Translations under genes and position numbers: made by a program | Shown: positions 46,620 through 58,387 of the stretch, in pieces | Layout of the letters: each line of letters begins with the position of its first letter | How positions within the stretch are numbered: position 1 is the stretch's first letter | Notes under the pieces: generated by a model | Told to the model about the DNA's origin: nothing | Databases searched by the model: none | The model's input: the letters and a program-made list of their open reading frames with translations, nothing else | Assembly (NCBI GenBank): GCA_032622095.1 | Contig: CP136062.1 | Location: 151,772,875-151,836,874, forward strand | DNA: 64,000 nucleotides | Direction: 5' to 3' | From: Siphonodentalium dalli | Taxonomy: Eukaryota > Mollusca > Scaphopoda > Gadilida > Siphonodentaliidae

Positions 46620-49440
46620 CGTAGCCAGGGAGTTACTCTATGATCACGTGTGAGGTGAATAGGTATACAGGGAGTTATTGTATGTCATGATTGATACAAT
46701 GAGTGACTATATGGTTATGAGTGGGTTGTCCATGGGAAGATGCATCTAGGTATACAGGGAGAGGTCATGGTCAGGTGTGAGGTGAATCGGTATGCATGGA
46801 GTGACTGTATGGTGTATGATTGTGTATATCCAGTACGGGTGCACCCGGTGTGCATGTATGGTCATTGGTGTGGTGTATGGATATAATAGCTACATGGTCA
46901 TCTGTGTGTTGATTATGTATATATTGAGTTACTGTAAGGTCATGGGTGGGATGTACATGTGTTGTCTGTATGATCATGGATGGGCTGTGGGGATAAATAG
47001 GAAGTGATTTTATGGTTACGGGTAATGTGTATAGGTATACATGGAATGACGGTACGGTCATGATTGAATATGAATATCTGGGGTAAGCTGGGTGGACATT
47101 ATCGAGCGTGTGGGTATATAAGGAGTATCCGTATGGTAACGGGTGGGATGTATATAAATATATCTCGTGGATGTAGTATCATTGGTGGGTGTATAGGGCT
47201 TAGCTGTATTATCATGGATTGTTAGAGTGGTCGTGTGTGCGGGTTTTTTTGTATATCTGGAAGGGCTGAATGGCCATTAGTGAGGTTTACATGTATACCT
47301 GGATTGAATCTATGGTCTAGGGTGGGCTGCATATGTATATCGAGTGGTTATATGACTATGTGTGTCGAATGGGTATACAGGTAGTGACTGTATGGTTAAT
47401 GGTGAGATGAGTACATATATGTATACTAGTAGTGACTGTAATACTGTATGATCATAAATGTAATGAACATATATACAGGGGGTGACTAAATGTTCATGTC
47501 AGGCTTATGAGTATACCTGGTGTTCCTGTTTAGTGACTCGTGGCGGTATGGTCATGTGTAGGTTATACCAGTATACACACGTGTTGCTTTATTGTCATGG
47601 GCGAGGGATATGTGTATATAGCGAGTGGCTAAATGGCCATGGATGAGGTGCATATACATACATAGAGTGACTATACTGACATGGCGGGGGTGTATTAGTA
47701 TATCTTGAGTGGCTATTCGGCTATGGTGTGACAAATAGGGATACAGGGAGTGACATGGTCAATGTTGAGGTGAATGTATACATGGAATGACCATGATCAT
47801 GTATGAATGTTTTGAAAAGGCGTGACTATATGGCCATAGGTCAGGTGAAGCAGTATACCAGGTGACATGGGTGAGGGTGTGTGTATAAGCGAGTGTTTAC
47901 TAGTATATGGCCATTGGTGAGGCCCATATTTATACCGGAGTGACTTTATTGATTGTCTATTTGACCATGCGTTTGGAGAATAGGTATACAGGGGATGACC
48001 TTATGGCCAGTGGTGAGATGAATGGGTATACAAGGAGTGACTATATGGTTATGGGTCATGTTTAGGAGTATACTCGGTGCGCATGCATTGTGACGCGTGG
48101 CTGTATGGTCATCCGTGGTCATGGGCCAGGTGTACATGTATACAGTGGGTCACTATATTGTTATGTCTGTGGTGTTTATGTATATATGTAATGACTGTGT
48201 GATAATGGGTGCCTATCGCTTTCCACGATATGACTCTCTGGCATGACCTCTCTATTGATTAACATATCCTTGAGTTATTGTCGAAAGCGATAGCCACCCA
48301 AGGTACACATCTACAATCCACTCATTACCCCAGTCACTCCATATGTACATAAACACCACACAAATGACAACATAGTCACCCACTTTATACACGTACACCT
48401 GATCATACAGCCATATTTGGTTATACCCGTACATACTGTAAAAGTACATTTATTCGCGGTGGTCCAATTTTCGTGGTTTTCGTGGTTGTAGATAACCACG
48501 AAATTAAAAACCCCACGAAATATGTTATCTTCGAAACTAATGCGGTCGCCATTTTGAGAATGTCATGCGGGAGGTACATGTAACTCTATTGACCCAATGT
48601 GCACTCAAATCCTTGGGAGCTATGCGAAGAGTGCCATTCACCTAGATATGTAGGTTTATGTAATACAATCCCGTTATTGACAATTTCAATAGTCGCCAAC
48701 AAATGCTTGAACGCGCGACATGCTAATTAATTATACGCTTACAATGTGGATGCGCAATTTCCGACGGATCGCCGAGGTTTCTGCACTTTTATTAGTTGGA
48801 TATTTGGACTTGATTGTTATTATTGGAGGTTTGGAGGCGACAGTTAGTATCGGTGGTCCCACGAATTTATGAACCCACGAAGTAATAAATGGCTGAACAA
48901 CGAAAATTCAATGATACCAACGAATTTAAAGCCATTCTCAGTACCACAAATGACGATACAGCCACGAGTCACCATGCATGAACACCAGGTATACACCTAC
49001 ACCCGACACATGGCCATACAGTCACTCTATGTATACATATTCACTACATTCACAATCATAATGTCACTCATTGTATACATTATCACCTCACCATGGACCA
49101 TACAGCCACTACATGTATACCTATTCGCCATACCCATGACCATAGAGTCAATCCAGGTATACATATGCACATCACCAATGGTGAGCCCTTCCAGATATAC
49201 CAATACCTGCACATACGACAACTCATAAGTTCCATACTTGCCATACTCATACACGCCATCCACGATCATACATCTACTCCCCATACACCACCAATGATAA
49301 CACATCCACAACATATATAAATATACGTCACACCGTTACCAACAGGGCACTCCCTATATATCCACACATCATTCATGACCTTACAATAACTCCCTGTATA
49401 CCTATTATCCTCATATATGATCATAGAGTAACTCCCTGGC
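46620..49440. repeat. Degenerate minisatellite in two opposed halves
   Basis: From 46620 to about 48200 the units carry 'tggtcatgggtgaggtgtat' and 'gtatacagggagtgactgta' with 40-60 bp spacing. From about 48290 the complementary motifs ('acacct', 'catgaccatac', 'gtatac') run in the reverse sense. Open frames here are artefacts of the repeat. Confidence 0.8.
48430..48960. mobile_element. Probable MITE inside the right arm of the giant palindrome
   Basis: The 'actgtaaaagtacatttatt' edge, the repeated 'cgtggttttcgtggttgt' and the opposite-sense 'cccacgaatttatgaaccca' and 'aacgaaaattcaatgatacc' look like inverted ends. The minisatellite resumes on either side. The precise edges are uncertain. Confidence 0.55.
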
Positions 49441-50884
49441 TGCCATATTGGCTTCCACCCTGCATCCAGTTGGTAATTTGTTATAATGGCCAGAATACCC
49501 ACATATCATGGTTCATCTCAGTTCCGTCTGTCAAAGTTCTGCCCATTTCCTTTCAATAATATGGCCAGAATCACAAAAGAGGTTCTCCGCAAAATTCCAT
49601 ACTGCAACTTTAAAATAAATTTGTCATGCCCCATACGGAACTGGGACAAACATAATAGAACGTAGATGTCAGTTAATTAACTAACACGTACAATAACCAA
49701 GTGAGTCACAATTTGCCACCTTTTTCGGATAACGCAGAGAATAATGTTCGGGATATGTTAACTTTTAACTTTTTACAAATTTGGTTGCCATTTTGGAAGC
49801 CATCTTGAGCAATTTAGTCTATAAACACCGCAGTGTTACACATTTAAAATAGACCAAAACAATAAACACCTTTTATACCAAAGATAGTTGCATTTTACTT
49901 GAACAAATGGTCGAACCCTGAAAAGTTAATTTTTGCCGATATTTATGTCAAGTTTGTGAGAGAAAATCCAATATTTCTGGTGATGTCAGTGGTGACAATA
50001 GTAAAAATGATCCATGGTGCATCAGACATGTTAGTATGCAATGTATAGAATACAGATTAGCCAATTTTATACATCAGCCACAACTTGTAAGCGATTGCAG
50101 GACACCCTGGAGCAATATTTACCATTTTCCATATTTTGGCGGCCATTTTCGCAGCCATTTTGAGCCAAGGTAAGATTTTGGTTCCAGAGAGTTGGAATAT
50201 TCATAGGTAATGATATGCCTCACTTACATTACAATGTTCTTTTCATTTCTTGTTGAAATAAGACTAGAATCCCAATTGTGATTTTTTGTAAAATTTTGTA
50301 CCTTGTTCTGTAAAATCGAATTTTTGAGGGATTGGAAGGGGCTAGGACCCCATTAATTGCATATTTAATTGCTCCAATGATCAGTTAATATACAAAACAC
50401 AAAATAAAGTCATATTACTCAACCAGTTCCAAACAGCATGAATTGATCTAGAAGATATTTGTGAAAAAATGTCATATTTTCAACTTCCGGCGGCCATTTT
50501 GGCTGGTGAGTTTCGATTTTGGGCCAAAAAAAGTGTCATTATGTCTTAGCTTCACGATAATATATACATTTGTATACATTTTACTAGATTTTCCCGCTAT
50601 AATTTGCATAAAACTAACTTAGGGTCTGGTCTGAAAAACGGCGGCCATGATGGACGCCATCTTGTCTGGAGTCTAAAAGGCCATAAGTTGAAGGACATAA
50701 TAAGGAACAAAATGAGTGTGGTGAAGTTAAGTCCCAGGGGGGGGGGGGGGTGCAAGGGTACCCCTATTAGCTCCCGGACTTATACAAGCAGTAAGAAACA
50801 ACTGTTATTAGCTAGATATTTCTTTTGTTGTCCATGTTAAGCTTTCTCCTGAAAACACTCGGCCATCCATATTATGTGAACAGG

Positions 50885-51415
50885 ACCACCCGACCCAGCA
50901 ACAACCCAACCCGGAACAACTCAACCCGGAACAAACAAACCCAAGAAAACATAACCCGGAACAACCCAACCGGAATAACCCAACCCGGAACAACCCAACC
51001 TGGGACAACCCAACCCGATCGGCCCGAGACAACTCAACCTTGGACAACCCAAGCTGATCGACCCAGGATTACCCAACCCGGAACAACCCAATTTGGAACA
51101 ACCCAACCCGGAACAGCCCAACCTGGGACAACCAAACCCGGGACAACCCAACCCGATACAACCCAGCCCGGAACAACCAAACCTGGGACAACCAAACCCG
51201 GGACAACCCAACACAACCCGATACAACCAAACCTGGAACAACCAAACCCGGGACAACCCAACCCAATACAACCAAACCCGGGACAACACAACCTGGAACA
51301 ACCCAAACCGATCGACCCAGAACAACCAAACCCGGGACAACCCAACCCAGAACAACCAAACCCGGGACAATCCAACCCAACCCGGAACAACCCAGCATGG
51401 GACAACCCAACCTGG
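50885..51415. repeat. 15 bp minisatellite, about 35 copies
   Basis: The unit is about GGGACAACCCAACCC, five codons long, so the plus strand stays open as a PGTTQ/PNPGQ-type repeat and the minus strand as a Gly/Leu/Val/Cys repeat. No start context, splice site or codon signal argues for a protein. A second short block lies at 51960-52100. Confidence 0.9.
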
Positions 51416-51595
51416 AATAAAAGGTCGCAGACCACATGTCCCCCGACTCGAGTGGTAAACTTCATGATTGGATTTGTTAGAAGGATACTATTTGCAACAA
51501 TGTTATACAGTATATAGATGTTGCAAACCACCGCAAAATTTCTTGGAACAACCCGATGAACAAACGCATGCAAACGCGAAAAAATGATATTTTTG

Positions 51596-51905
51596 TATTA
51601 GCTATATAGATGTTGCAAATCACCAACATGTTAGGAACAATATCCCAGAGTTTCAAATCTCTACATTTAAAACTGTAGGAGGAGTTGATTACACCTTGAA
51701 GGTACCCAATCTCATCCAAAAGGCAAAAATGTTCCAAATTTTCTAAGTCAAAACCCCCCCGAAAATATGGAAAAAAAATAAAAATTTATTAGCTATATAG
51801 ATGTTGCAAATCACCAGCATGTTAGGAACAATATCCCAGAGTTTCAAATCTCTACATTTAAAACTGTAGGAGGAGTTGATTACACCATGAAGGTACCCAA
51901 TCTCG
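51596..51905. repeat. Direct repeat of about 115 bp, two copies
   Basis: 'gctatatagatgttgcaaat' through 'aggtacccaatctc' occurs at about 51600-51715 and 51790-51905. A (ggac)n stretch follows. The block separates the two parts of the 15 bp minisatellite. Confidence 0.85.
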
Positions 51906-52604
51906 GACGGACGGACGGACGAGGGTCATTTCTATAGTCCTCCGACGGAAACGTCGGGGGACAACAACCCAATTGACATGAGACAACCCATCCTGGGACA
52001 ACCCAACTCGATCGACCTGAGACAACTCAACATGGGAAACCCAACCCACGGACAACCCAACCCGGAACCCAACCTGATCGACCCGGGACAACCAGACCCA
52101 AATATGTTCTTTACTTGATTTCTTCGCTCAATGTAAAAAAAATATTTGACACGGGATAAGACACTATGTAGATGTATTTGTGATACATAATTATGCACTA
52201 TGTATAAAATGGAATGGAAAAAGCTTTTACTTTGTTTTCGCTGATTGTTTTGATAGTTAGGTCACACAAAGTTGATTATCAGTTTCTCAGACACTTTATT
52301 TTTCCAAACTGGCAGGCAGGATTTTATTTTTCACACACAAAATTACCCAGCAGGCCTGAGCATTTGGGGATATACAAGGTGAAATGTGTCTAGCTAAATA
52401 TATGGTCAGCAGGATGATTTCTAATTTCTATTTTCAGTGGGTCATAAAAAGCATCCAGAGGGCCATAACTATATGAGGAGGCAGGTGTCTTGAGAAACCA
52501 AACAATAATTTTGTTTGTTCTTAATTAATTAATCCCTTGTGGTATACAGAATATAATCTGTGTGCTCCGTGTGCTCTTCAAATCTAACTGTTCTGGTGAA
52601 TGTT

Positions 52605-53032
52605 AAGCCTGCAAATAGTGTCTGTCATTTGCAGAATGAGGTCCCCAGAGGGTTAATTTAGTGATGCTATCTGGCACAGTGGGCTAGCACCACCAAATTT
52701 ATCCTCTGGGGACCTCATTCTGCTTAGGCCTCACTTTCTGGGAAGTTTCTCTAGCCTCAAATTAGCATTGTTATTTACTTTTTCCCTTCTGGGAAATTTC
52801 TATATCCCCTAATTTGCAGAACATAAAATGCATAATCGAGGTGACTAATTGGTGAACATCACCAACTTCAACTGGGGAACTTCAATCTGATCCTAGGTCT
52901 CCCATAGCTGAGCAGAATGAGGTTCCCAGAGGGTTAATTTGCTGATGCTAGCCTGCGATGCAGGATGGGATCACTAAATTCACCCTCTGGGGACCTCATT
53001 CTGCAATTGACAGACACACTACATCTAGACTT
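52605..53032. mobile_element. 'AAGCCTG' MITE, full copy 5
   Basis: Ends 'aagcctgcaaatagtgtctg' and the inverse are present, with a secondary hairpin at each end as in the family. Confidence 0.85.
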
Positions 53033-53367
53033 GGTGAATGAGTTCTTGGAGCCAATAAGACTGTGTGTTACAATCACATGTGGGGACAAAACAATATTAT
53101 GTTAATCATACATTTCAGAGCATGAACAACCATATTCATGGCCATGCACTACAATGGATGGTTTCCAAGCCGGAAGTTTCAACTGGCGAAATCAATATAG
53201 GAGTCATTATCTGTAATTGGGTGAAAAAGAAAAACTTCAATACATTTTTTCTCATTGTTTTATTTTTGACTTAGATGATGAGTACATATATACAAGTCTT
53301 CCAATGGAATTCTGTTGTTACAAATTTATTCCTATTTGGAAGTTATGAGAATGATAGATGATGTGTT

Positions 53368-53437
53368 CAAGCCCGAGTTTAGTGTGCCTATGCATGATAG
53401 CATCACTAAATTCACCCTCTGGGGACCTCATTCTGCA
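53368..53437. mobile_element. 'AAGCCTG' MITE, short fragment 6
   Basis: The outer 'caagcccgagtttagtgtgc' is joined directly to 'atagcatcactaaattcacc' and 'gaggtcc' inverse sequence. An internal deletion has removed nearly everything else. Confidence 0.7.
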
Positions 53438-54420
53438 AAAATTCATATCGTTTGGGAAGAACAGTAACTTTGTTACTGTGGTCTCTAATGATGTTTCAAT
53501 GCGATAGATTTTTGAATTGAATTGAATATATTTTATTATAGTGACCTGTGTATAAATAGAATACATATGCGTACAAAATTTATGTTACATGTCCAATACA
53601 CCCGGCCGTTAAGGCCTATAAGTCACTTTAAGTCCAATATTTACATTAAATTGCACTGCGTGGTCTCGAAACTATGGACTGTCTCCTCTCGAATGCTTTA
53701 TGTACAAATTTTGACGTGGAAAGTTAGTCATTAAATAACCAGCCATGAAACTAAGAGTATTTACACCATTTATACAGAAATTTATCTTTGCGAAGAAGTC
53801 ACCTCTGATATCATCGTAAGCTCCACATGAAAAAATGAAATGGAGTAGATACCCCCTGGTATGCAAATGAGCAGCACGCCCCTAACAACAAAGAAATTAA
53901 TTATGTGGGGTTCATCAGCAATATGCCAAATGTTTGTTTTTGATAGCAAACTATTTCTCTGTTAGAGATCTCCGTGGGAGCTTATTGTGCATAAATTGGC
54001 AGACATGAACATTCCAGATTACGAATGTCGACTTGTGGTACAAAATATAAAGTGCCCATTCGGAAGATAGAAGGACGAGGTAGAACAATGGAGCTGGGTT
54101 TTAATGTGATATAAGTGGGGGGGGGGGGGTAGTAAAAAATTTGCAGGAAGGTATCCCGGGGTGGGTGGGTGGCCCGAGGGGCAAAAAACGTGTTTTTTAC
54201 AACCTCATGCAATTTTTTTTACTAAAGACCTTTTGTGCCCTTATTTGACATTTCTAACAGTTTAAAACATATAAGAATTTATAACTGCAAAACATCATGT
54301 TAATGTTACTGGGACCTCATATGGGCCTTAGTGGAAAAGACACTAAGCTATGGCATGTTGCATATGGGGCGGTAGGGTGAAAAAAATCCTTCCCGACACC
54401 CTTCGGAAAGAAGCTTCGAG
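53438..54420. other. Intergenic, no gene seen
   Basis: No supported gene was found; a poly-G run lies at about 54118-54130. Confidence 0.35.
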
Positions 54421-54429
54421 AGATGTAAA

Positions 54430-55530
54430 ACTGAAATAAATAAACTTGTCTTGATGTAACTAAAGCTTAGATCATTGTGTGCATGGAAAAAGAGCGAGCA
54501 ACTGTCTCAAACATTAATGTGACTATCAATGGTTAGAATATAACTGTCATCACACTGTTCATCAGTGCATCAAGCCAATCAGTGAAATATTTGCATGTCT
54601 ATCAACTCATATGACCGGTTACTCTCACAACACCTAAAATATCCAAGTCTGGCATAGTGACTGTTTGTTATTTATTATAACAGAGGTTGCTCCAGTAGAC
54701 TAACAAAAGTGTTAAGGCATAATGCTAGATAATGGGCTGTTTGACAGACTAATCGGGAAATGGTTAGAAATGATGGAATTGTGTGTATCCTGTACAATGA
54801 CCTAAGTTTGCATATATAAGTAAACTTGTCCTGACGTAACTAATGCCTAGATCATTGTGTGCATGGAAAAAGAGCGAGCAACGGTCTCAAACATTAATGT
54901 GACTATCAATGGGTAGAAAATATCTGTCATCAGTGCATCAAGCCAATCAGTGAATTATTTGCATGTCTTTCAACTCAGATGATCTCTCACAAGACCTAAA
55001 GTATCCAAGTCTGGTATAGTGCTGTGACTGCTTGTCATCTATATATATATAAACGTTCAACCAAATTTGGTGTGGTGACTCGGGTACCCTGGCGGATGTT
55101 ATAATGGTATTAGTTTTTCAAAATTTTTAATGAAATAAAATTAAATAAAATTGGTTTTGTTAAATTGAGCAAGGTATTCAATCTTTTAAAAAAAATATAT
55201 ATTAAAACAATATATATAAATCAAACTGTTTCAATGACCAAATGTGCTTGAAGCGCACAAATGGGCTGCCGCTAAATGAAGGCTCTGTCTAAGATCAAAA
55301 TGTGTGCGAAGTCCCACAAAGGGGGCCACAGGTATCTCCGATGCTGAATATAGGCTCCCAAGGGAGCCTGTTTCAGCTAGTTCAGTATAATAGAAGTAAG
55401 TTGCTCGAGTAGACTAACATAAGTGGTATGGAATATGTTAGATAATTGGCTGGTTGACAGACTAATCAGGAAATAGTTAGAAATTATGAAATTTTGTGTA
55501 TTCTGCACAATGACCTAGGTTTACAGATGA
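54430..55530. repeat. Direct repeat of about 390 bp, two copies plus partial third
   Basis: 'ataaacttgtc(t/c)tga(t/c)gtaac' through 'agagcgagcaac' and 'gacagactaatc' occurs from 54430 and again from 54820, with a partial repeat from about 55385. It is non-coding. Confidence 0.8.
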
Positions 55531-56170
55531 TCAGCAATTTATAAAACATTTTTTTTCCTATTAAAACAGGTTCTACCCAGCCGATATAAGTGCATATATA
55601 TAGTCAAAGTGTTGAAATAGTGGTTTTAATTATAACAAACTGAAAGATTATTAAGTAATGCAAGGGTGTTTTCATTAGCAATACATAAAATTTATATTGT
55701 ATGTAAATTTATATACATGTATATCCTCAATGTATATCATTGTCAATGTTTGTAAATATCCTTGGAGAGACTTATTTTGCTATGAAATGGTTTCTCTATT
55801 GGTCAAAGTTAGTTGGCAAATAAGATTTCCTTTGTTTATCATTCTCGGTTGATAATATTTAATAGGAGATACACAGGCGATATAAGCATTAATCTTAGAA
55901 ATGGAACATGTATGTGTATAAGTGTATAATATGTGTGGGAGGGGGATTTGGGCTGGGGGAATGGGGTCCTAAAAAGGAACCAACTGCCCCTCTAGAGAAA
56001 ACCCTGACAGTATGAATGGTTAGCATTTTGTCATATCCTTCACTGAGAATAAGAAAATTGTAATATCCCTTAGATTAAACTGTCAAAGGACACCGAGAAA
56101 AAGCACTGCCCAAACTTTTGACATGATTTTGAGGTGATTAACATATTTATACTATTCAATCAGTATAAAC
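55531..56170. other. Intergenic, no gene seen
   Basis: AT-rich sequence without a supported gene or clear element. Confidence 0.35.
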
Positions 56171-57645
56171 AATGAAAGTGTCAATGACACTGTAGCTCAA
56201 CTTAGGTAGGGAAATAATTTAATGGTTGACAGTAAATGGAGGAATTAGGAAAGGTGCTAATTGAAATGTCTAAGTAAGACAAGATGCAAAGAGTAAATCC
56301 AAGATGGCCACCAGCAGCAATGTTTTTTGGCCGAATGATCCTAAGAAGACTTGTTCCCATCTACATGTAAATGTCAACATTCATGACAAATTTTATGATG
56401 ATCAGACAAAGAGTATGGCCTGTAGCCCGCGCCAATGGATTCAAATTTGAAATCCAAGATGGCTACCAGCGGCTATGTTTTTTGGCCGAATGATCCCAAA
56501 ATGACTCGTTCCCATCTACATGTCAATGTCAACATTCATGACAAATTTCATAAAGATCAGACCAAAGATAAGACCTGTAGCCCGTGCCAAAGTATTTAGT
56601 GATGCAAAGAGTAAAATCCAAGATGGCTGATGGCGGCCATGTTTTTTGGCCAAATGACCCCAAAAATGACTCGTTCCCATCTAGAGATTACCCTGTTGAT
56701 CCATATGAAGTTTGGTGATGATCGGATCAGAGATGTAGTCTGTAGGATGTGTCAAAGGATTTAGTGATGCAAGGAGTAAAATCCAAGATGGCCACCAGTG
56801 GCCATGTTTTTTGGCCAAATGATCCTAAAATGACTCGTTCCCATCTACATGTAAATCTCAACATTCATGACAAATTGTATGATGATAAGACGAACAGTAT
56901 GGCCTGTCGCCCGCACCAATGGATTTAATTTTGAAATCAAAGATGGCCACCAGCGGCCATGTTTTTTGGCCGAATGACCCCAAAATGACTCGTTCCCATC
57001 TAAATGTCAATGTCAACATTCATGACAAATTTTCGTAAAGATCAGACCTAAGATACGACCTGTAGCCCGCGCCAAATTATTTAGTGATGCAAAGAGTAAA
57101 ATACAAGATGGCTGATGGCGGCCATGTTTTTTGGCCAAATGACCCCAAAATGACTCTTCCCATCTAGAGGTCGCCCCGATGATCCATATGAAGTTTGTTG
57201 ATGATCGGATCAGAGATGTGGTCTGTAGGATGTGTCAAAGGATTTAGTGATGCAAAGAGTAAAATCCAAGATGGCCACCAGCGGCAATGTTTTTTGGCCG
57301 AATGATCCTAAAATGACTCGTTCCCATCTACATGTAAATGTCAACATTCATGACAAATTTTATGTATGATGATCACACAAACAGTACAGCCTGTAGCCCG
57401 CGCCAATGGATTTAATTTTGAAATCCAAGAAGGCCACCAGTGGCCATGTTTTTTGGCCGAATGACCCCAAAATGACTCGTTCCCATCTACATGTCAACAT
57501 TCATGACAAATTTCATAAAGATCAGACCAAAGATACGACCTGTAGCCCACACCAAAGGAAATTGTTGACGGACACACACGCGGACAACGGACGCCAACCC
57601 ATGGCAATAGCTCAAACTTACAAAGTAAGTTGAGCTAAAAACTGT
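56171..57645. mobile_element. 'GCTCAACTTAC' tandem element, inverted copy
   Basis: This is the reverse complement of the inner element at 41064-42296. It starts 'gtgtcaatgacactgtagct' and ends 'acaaagtaagttgagct', with about five units of about 300 bp carrying 'aaaatgactcgttcccatct' and 'ggccatgttttttggcc'. Confidence 0.85.
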
Positions 57646-57830
57646 AATCTCCAGGCACTTAGATGAAACTGGTAACTGAAACTGAGGAATGGCGCTGCCA
57701 GATCCTTTGCCAACTGTAGCATGCTTATACCATTCAATCAGTATAAACAAAAGCCCTTCGATCAGGTTTGGAAAGGAAACTGAAGACCACGTCCTGATAT
57801 TTTCCATATTACTGACAAACCAAGCCTTGA

Positions 57831-58182
57831 AATAGTGTGTCTGTCATTTGCAGAATGAGGTCCCCCGAGGGTGAATTTAGGGTAGCGTCACTAAAATTAA
57901 CATTGTTTTTAATTACTTTTTCCTTTGTGTTCAGTTTCTATATACCCTAATTTGCAGAAGATAAAATGCATAATCGAGGTGACTAATGGGTTAACACCTC
58001 CAACTTCAACTGGGGGAACTTCAATCTGATCCTAGATCTCCCATATCAGTTGAGGTCTCAGCAGAACGAGGTTCCCAGAGGGTGAATTTGGTGATGCTAG
58101 CCCACCGTGTGGGATAACGATACTAATTTCACCCTCTGAGGACCTCATTCTGCAAATGACAGACACACTATTTGCAGGCTTG
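57831..58182. mobile_element. 'AAGCCTG' MITE, copy 7, in the POLR2C 3' region
   Basis: Ends 'caagccttgaaatagtgtgt' and the inverse 'acactatttgcaggcttg' are present. One hairpin arm is partly deleted. It stops 26 bp short of the POLR2C stop codon, so it must supply most of the near 3' untranslated region. Confidence 0.85.
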
Positions 58183-58208
58183 CAACAGTCACAGAATGGA
58201 GGTGAATG

Positions 58209-58387
58209 TCACACTGCCAGGACTTCGGCTTGAATCTCTTGACTGAGCTGTGTCTGCAGATCGCTCAGTTTCTTCTTTATTTGAGCGAGTGAATTAAACA
58301 CGATGTTCTCAGGCTTCATAGAGCCAATAGTCTCAACGTTATAGTAATATTTGTTTGGTTTTCCCAGCACGTCATAAGGCGCTTGAT
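58209..58387 (-). CDS. POLR2C: POLR2C last coding exon
   Basis: The exon is 179 nt, after the acceptor 'tctctttcag' (minus strand). Two bases complete a split Tyr codon and 58 codons plus TGA follow. It encodes [19 protein letters not shown] and the C-terminal helix [16 protein letters not shown]. Confidence 0.96.

Larger units (their letters stand above)
45267..50780. mobile_element. Giant foldback element (palindrome of about 5.5 kb)
   Basis: The left end AGTCCGGGAGCTAATAGGGG is matched by its inverse at the right end (CCCCTATTAGCTCCCGGACT). The outer 1.3 kb of each arm is clearly inverted, for example 'gaagctaagacataatgaca' at about 45514 against 'tgtcattatgtcttagcttc'. The inner parts are a degenerate minisatellite in mirror orientation. 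The centre near 48210-48300 is a smaller palindrome ('gcctatcgctttc' against 'gaaagcgatagcc'). The right arm carries an extra MITE-like insertion (about 48430-48960). No transposase ORF is seen. A target duplication was not clear. Confidence 0.85.

Noticed and set aside
46771-49502. His/Thr/Tyr-rich ORFs in the 46-49 kb region
   Set aside because: Products of the degenerate minisatellite in the giant palindrome; frames are short and match the repeat period.
50825-51573. Pro/Thr/Gln-rich 230-codon ORF and opposing Gly/Leu/Cys ORFs
   Set aside because: Both arise from a 15 bp tandem repeat with units divisible by three. No independent coding evidence.
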